Assembly (NCBI RefSeq): GCF_008329715.1
Contig: NZ_VTSR01000007.1
Span: 248,001 to 312,000, forward strand
Length of the DNA stretch: 64,000 nucleotides
Direction of reading: 5' to 3'
From: Gimesia chilikensis
GTDB lineage: Bacteria > Planctomycetota > Planctomycetia > Planctomycetales > Planctomycetaceae
Below are positions 63,090-64,000 of the stretch, piece after piece; within the stretch, counting starts at the first letter, position 1; each line of letters begins with the position of its first letter. The translations under genes and the position numbers were made by a program. A model generated the notes under the pieces. That model was not told the DNA's origin and ran no database searches. It saw nothing but the letters and a program-made list of their open reading frames with translations.

Positions 63090-63728
63090 GATGTGACCTC
63101 CGAAAATAAATCTCCATCACTTACTGATATCGAAAACATAATTAGTAATATTTCTGATCGCTGTGAAGGCCTTGTAACTAATGGGCAACGAGATGAAATA
63201 ATTAACGAGCGAGTCCTTCATCACATGTTTTCGTGGGAAGTCGGTCAGTGGTTTACTAGGCATGGATGTGGATTATGGGATGACATCATATTACAACCTG
63301 AACATCCTACATCGCTAAAATATCTCAAAGATAAAATAAACCTCAATGATGCACAAGAAACTATCCAGCATTCTATTGGTCAAGGAACGTCTGGTAATTT
63401 TGATTTTGTGCTGAATGGTGCACCACCAGTATGTCTTGAATGGAAAGGCCCTAAGCTTTTCAGTGAGAAAGGAGCTGTTGAAGTTCTTCTCAAGCTTCTT
63501 TCAGAACCTTCTGAATCTCTAAAAATCTTTGCTGGCATTTTCACGAGTAGCACAACAGGTAAATATAATCATATCGAAACAGCTCACAATCGTTTAAAGA
63601 ATGCATTAGATTTTGTAGAAAGAGTGCTTGGGATTCATGTAAATCAATCTTCGAATTTATACTGCTATCTGGTAACAATACCCGATTCAGGATCTAGGCG
63701 AATCCATTGGGGAAATATTACGGGATGA
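63090..63728 (+). CDS. PD-(D/E)XK-like protein
   Basis: 212 aa from the ATG at 63090 (CAGGT 6 bp before); ATG at 63036 also possible. It has NFDFVLNGAPPVCLEWKGPKLFSEKGAVEVLLKLLSE, where D and E-x-K fit a nuclease fold. The rest (WEVGQWFTRHGCGLWDDI) is not recognised. Follows the DUF6998-like gene closely. Confidence 0.55.
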   Translation, partial: DVTSENKSPSLTDIENIISNISDRCEGLVTNGQRDEIINERVLHHMFSWEVGQWFTRHGCGLWDDIILQPEHPTSLKYLKDKINLNDAQETIQHSIGQGTSGNFDFVLNGAPPVCLEWKGPKLFSEKGAVEVLLKLLSEPSESLKIFAGIFTSSTTGKYNHIETAHNRLKNALDFVERVLGIHVNQSSNLYCYLVTIPDSGSRRIHWGNITG

Positions 63729-63763
63729 ATTATAAAATAAACCTCTCTTATCAAGAATTAGGC

Positions 63764-64000
63764 TTAGCCTGATTGAACCTTAACACATTCCTCAATCGTA
63801 TTCATTAAGATCTTTGATGGATCATGGTTTGATTGCACTCCATAAATCGCCAACAGTGATCTGGCACGAGTCATCGCCACATATAAGTTGTTGGCAAGAA
63901 TTTCTCCATCTCCAGTCACATATTGATCCACACATGGAATCAATACGACTTCTGACTCATACCCTTTGTAAGAATGCGAAGTTGTCACTACCAGCGTATT
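63764..64000 (-). CDS. C-terminal end of a UvrD/Rep-type helicase (cut by window edge)
   Basis: About 79 residues, 5' end off the right edge. The frame stays open to 64000 and a GTG at 63988 is not a start but an internal V. Motif V region TTSHSYKGYESEVV and motif VI LYVAMTRARSLLAIY are clear. SF1A helicase as found in repair or defence (for example Gabija-like GajB or AddA). The rest lies outside the window. Confidence 0.85.
   Translation of the reverse strand, partial: NTLVVTTSHSYKGYESEVVLIPCVDQYVTGDGEILANNLYVAMTRARSLLAIYGVQSNHDPSKILMNTIEECVKVQSG

Overview
The window looks like a chromosome segment of a planctomycete, probably close to Gimesia. This is inferred from the mix of genes: GYF-domain membrane proteins, leucine-rich-repeat lipoproteins, a SUMF1-type protein, a secreted PASTA protein with a planctomycete-type N-terminus, a sialidase-like secreted protein and a TAT-exported glycosylasparaginase. 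No rRNA or species marker is present, so the genus is a guess.

Positions 1-25,740 are GC-rich, densely coded and look like core chromosome. They hold a DacZ-type diadenylate cyclase, NAD kinase, a sugar isomerase, a MarR/TauE pair with a visible operator, a KtrA/TrkH potassium uptake pair, a Ca/Na antiporter, LpxA, a small potassium channel, a MerR regulator with a textbook operator next to an HMA-MauE fusion, GlmM/phosphomannomutase, PlsC, MetY and tRNA-Lys(CTT). A C45-type hydrolase gene is split by one in-frame TGA. Cyclic di-AMP synthesis and three potassium-handling genes lie within 15 kb of each other.

From tRNA-Lys to the right edge (about 25.7-64 kb) the sequence is AT-richer and almost wholly accessory, as in a genomic island that begins at a tRNA 3' end. 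25.9-39.4 kb carries a DUF4145 protein, three consecutive GYF-domain membrane proteins, secreted or repeat proteins, an IF-1-like protein, a SUMF1 protein, a decayed IS3-family orfA and a PASTA protein.

39.9-46.0 kb is the most unusual part. A small serine recombinase is followed by eleven gene-sized intervals. Nearly every boundary carries a short motif, core GGGTGTC and consensus TTGnGGGTGTCA, always in the same direction whatever strand the gene is on. The motif often overlaps a stop codon and usually sits beside an imperfect hairpin. The layout resembles an integron cassette array, but the motif is not the integron attC core and the adjacent enzyme is a serine, not a tyrosine, recombinase. 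The cargo includes ArdC-like antirestriction, an AAA ATPase, several plasmid/ICE-type small proteins, a DUF3592 protein and a leaderless alpha-carbonic anhydrase.

46.5-58 kb holds a compact AT-rich block with an HExxH protein and a winged-helix membrane protein, an M48 protease with a C2-like domain, a cold-shock protein, a GIY-YIG fusion, two tandem leucine-rich-repeat lipoproteins and a secreted nuclease. 58-64 kb looks like a defence or nuclease neighbourhood: an endonuclease-like protein with an AbiJ-like N-terminus, DUF3883, a DUF6998-like protein, another PD-(D/E)XK-like protein and the end of a UvrD-type helicase cut by the window edge.
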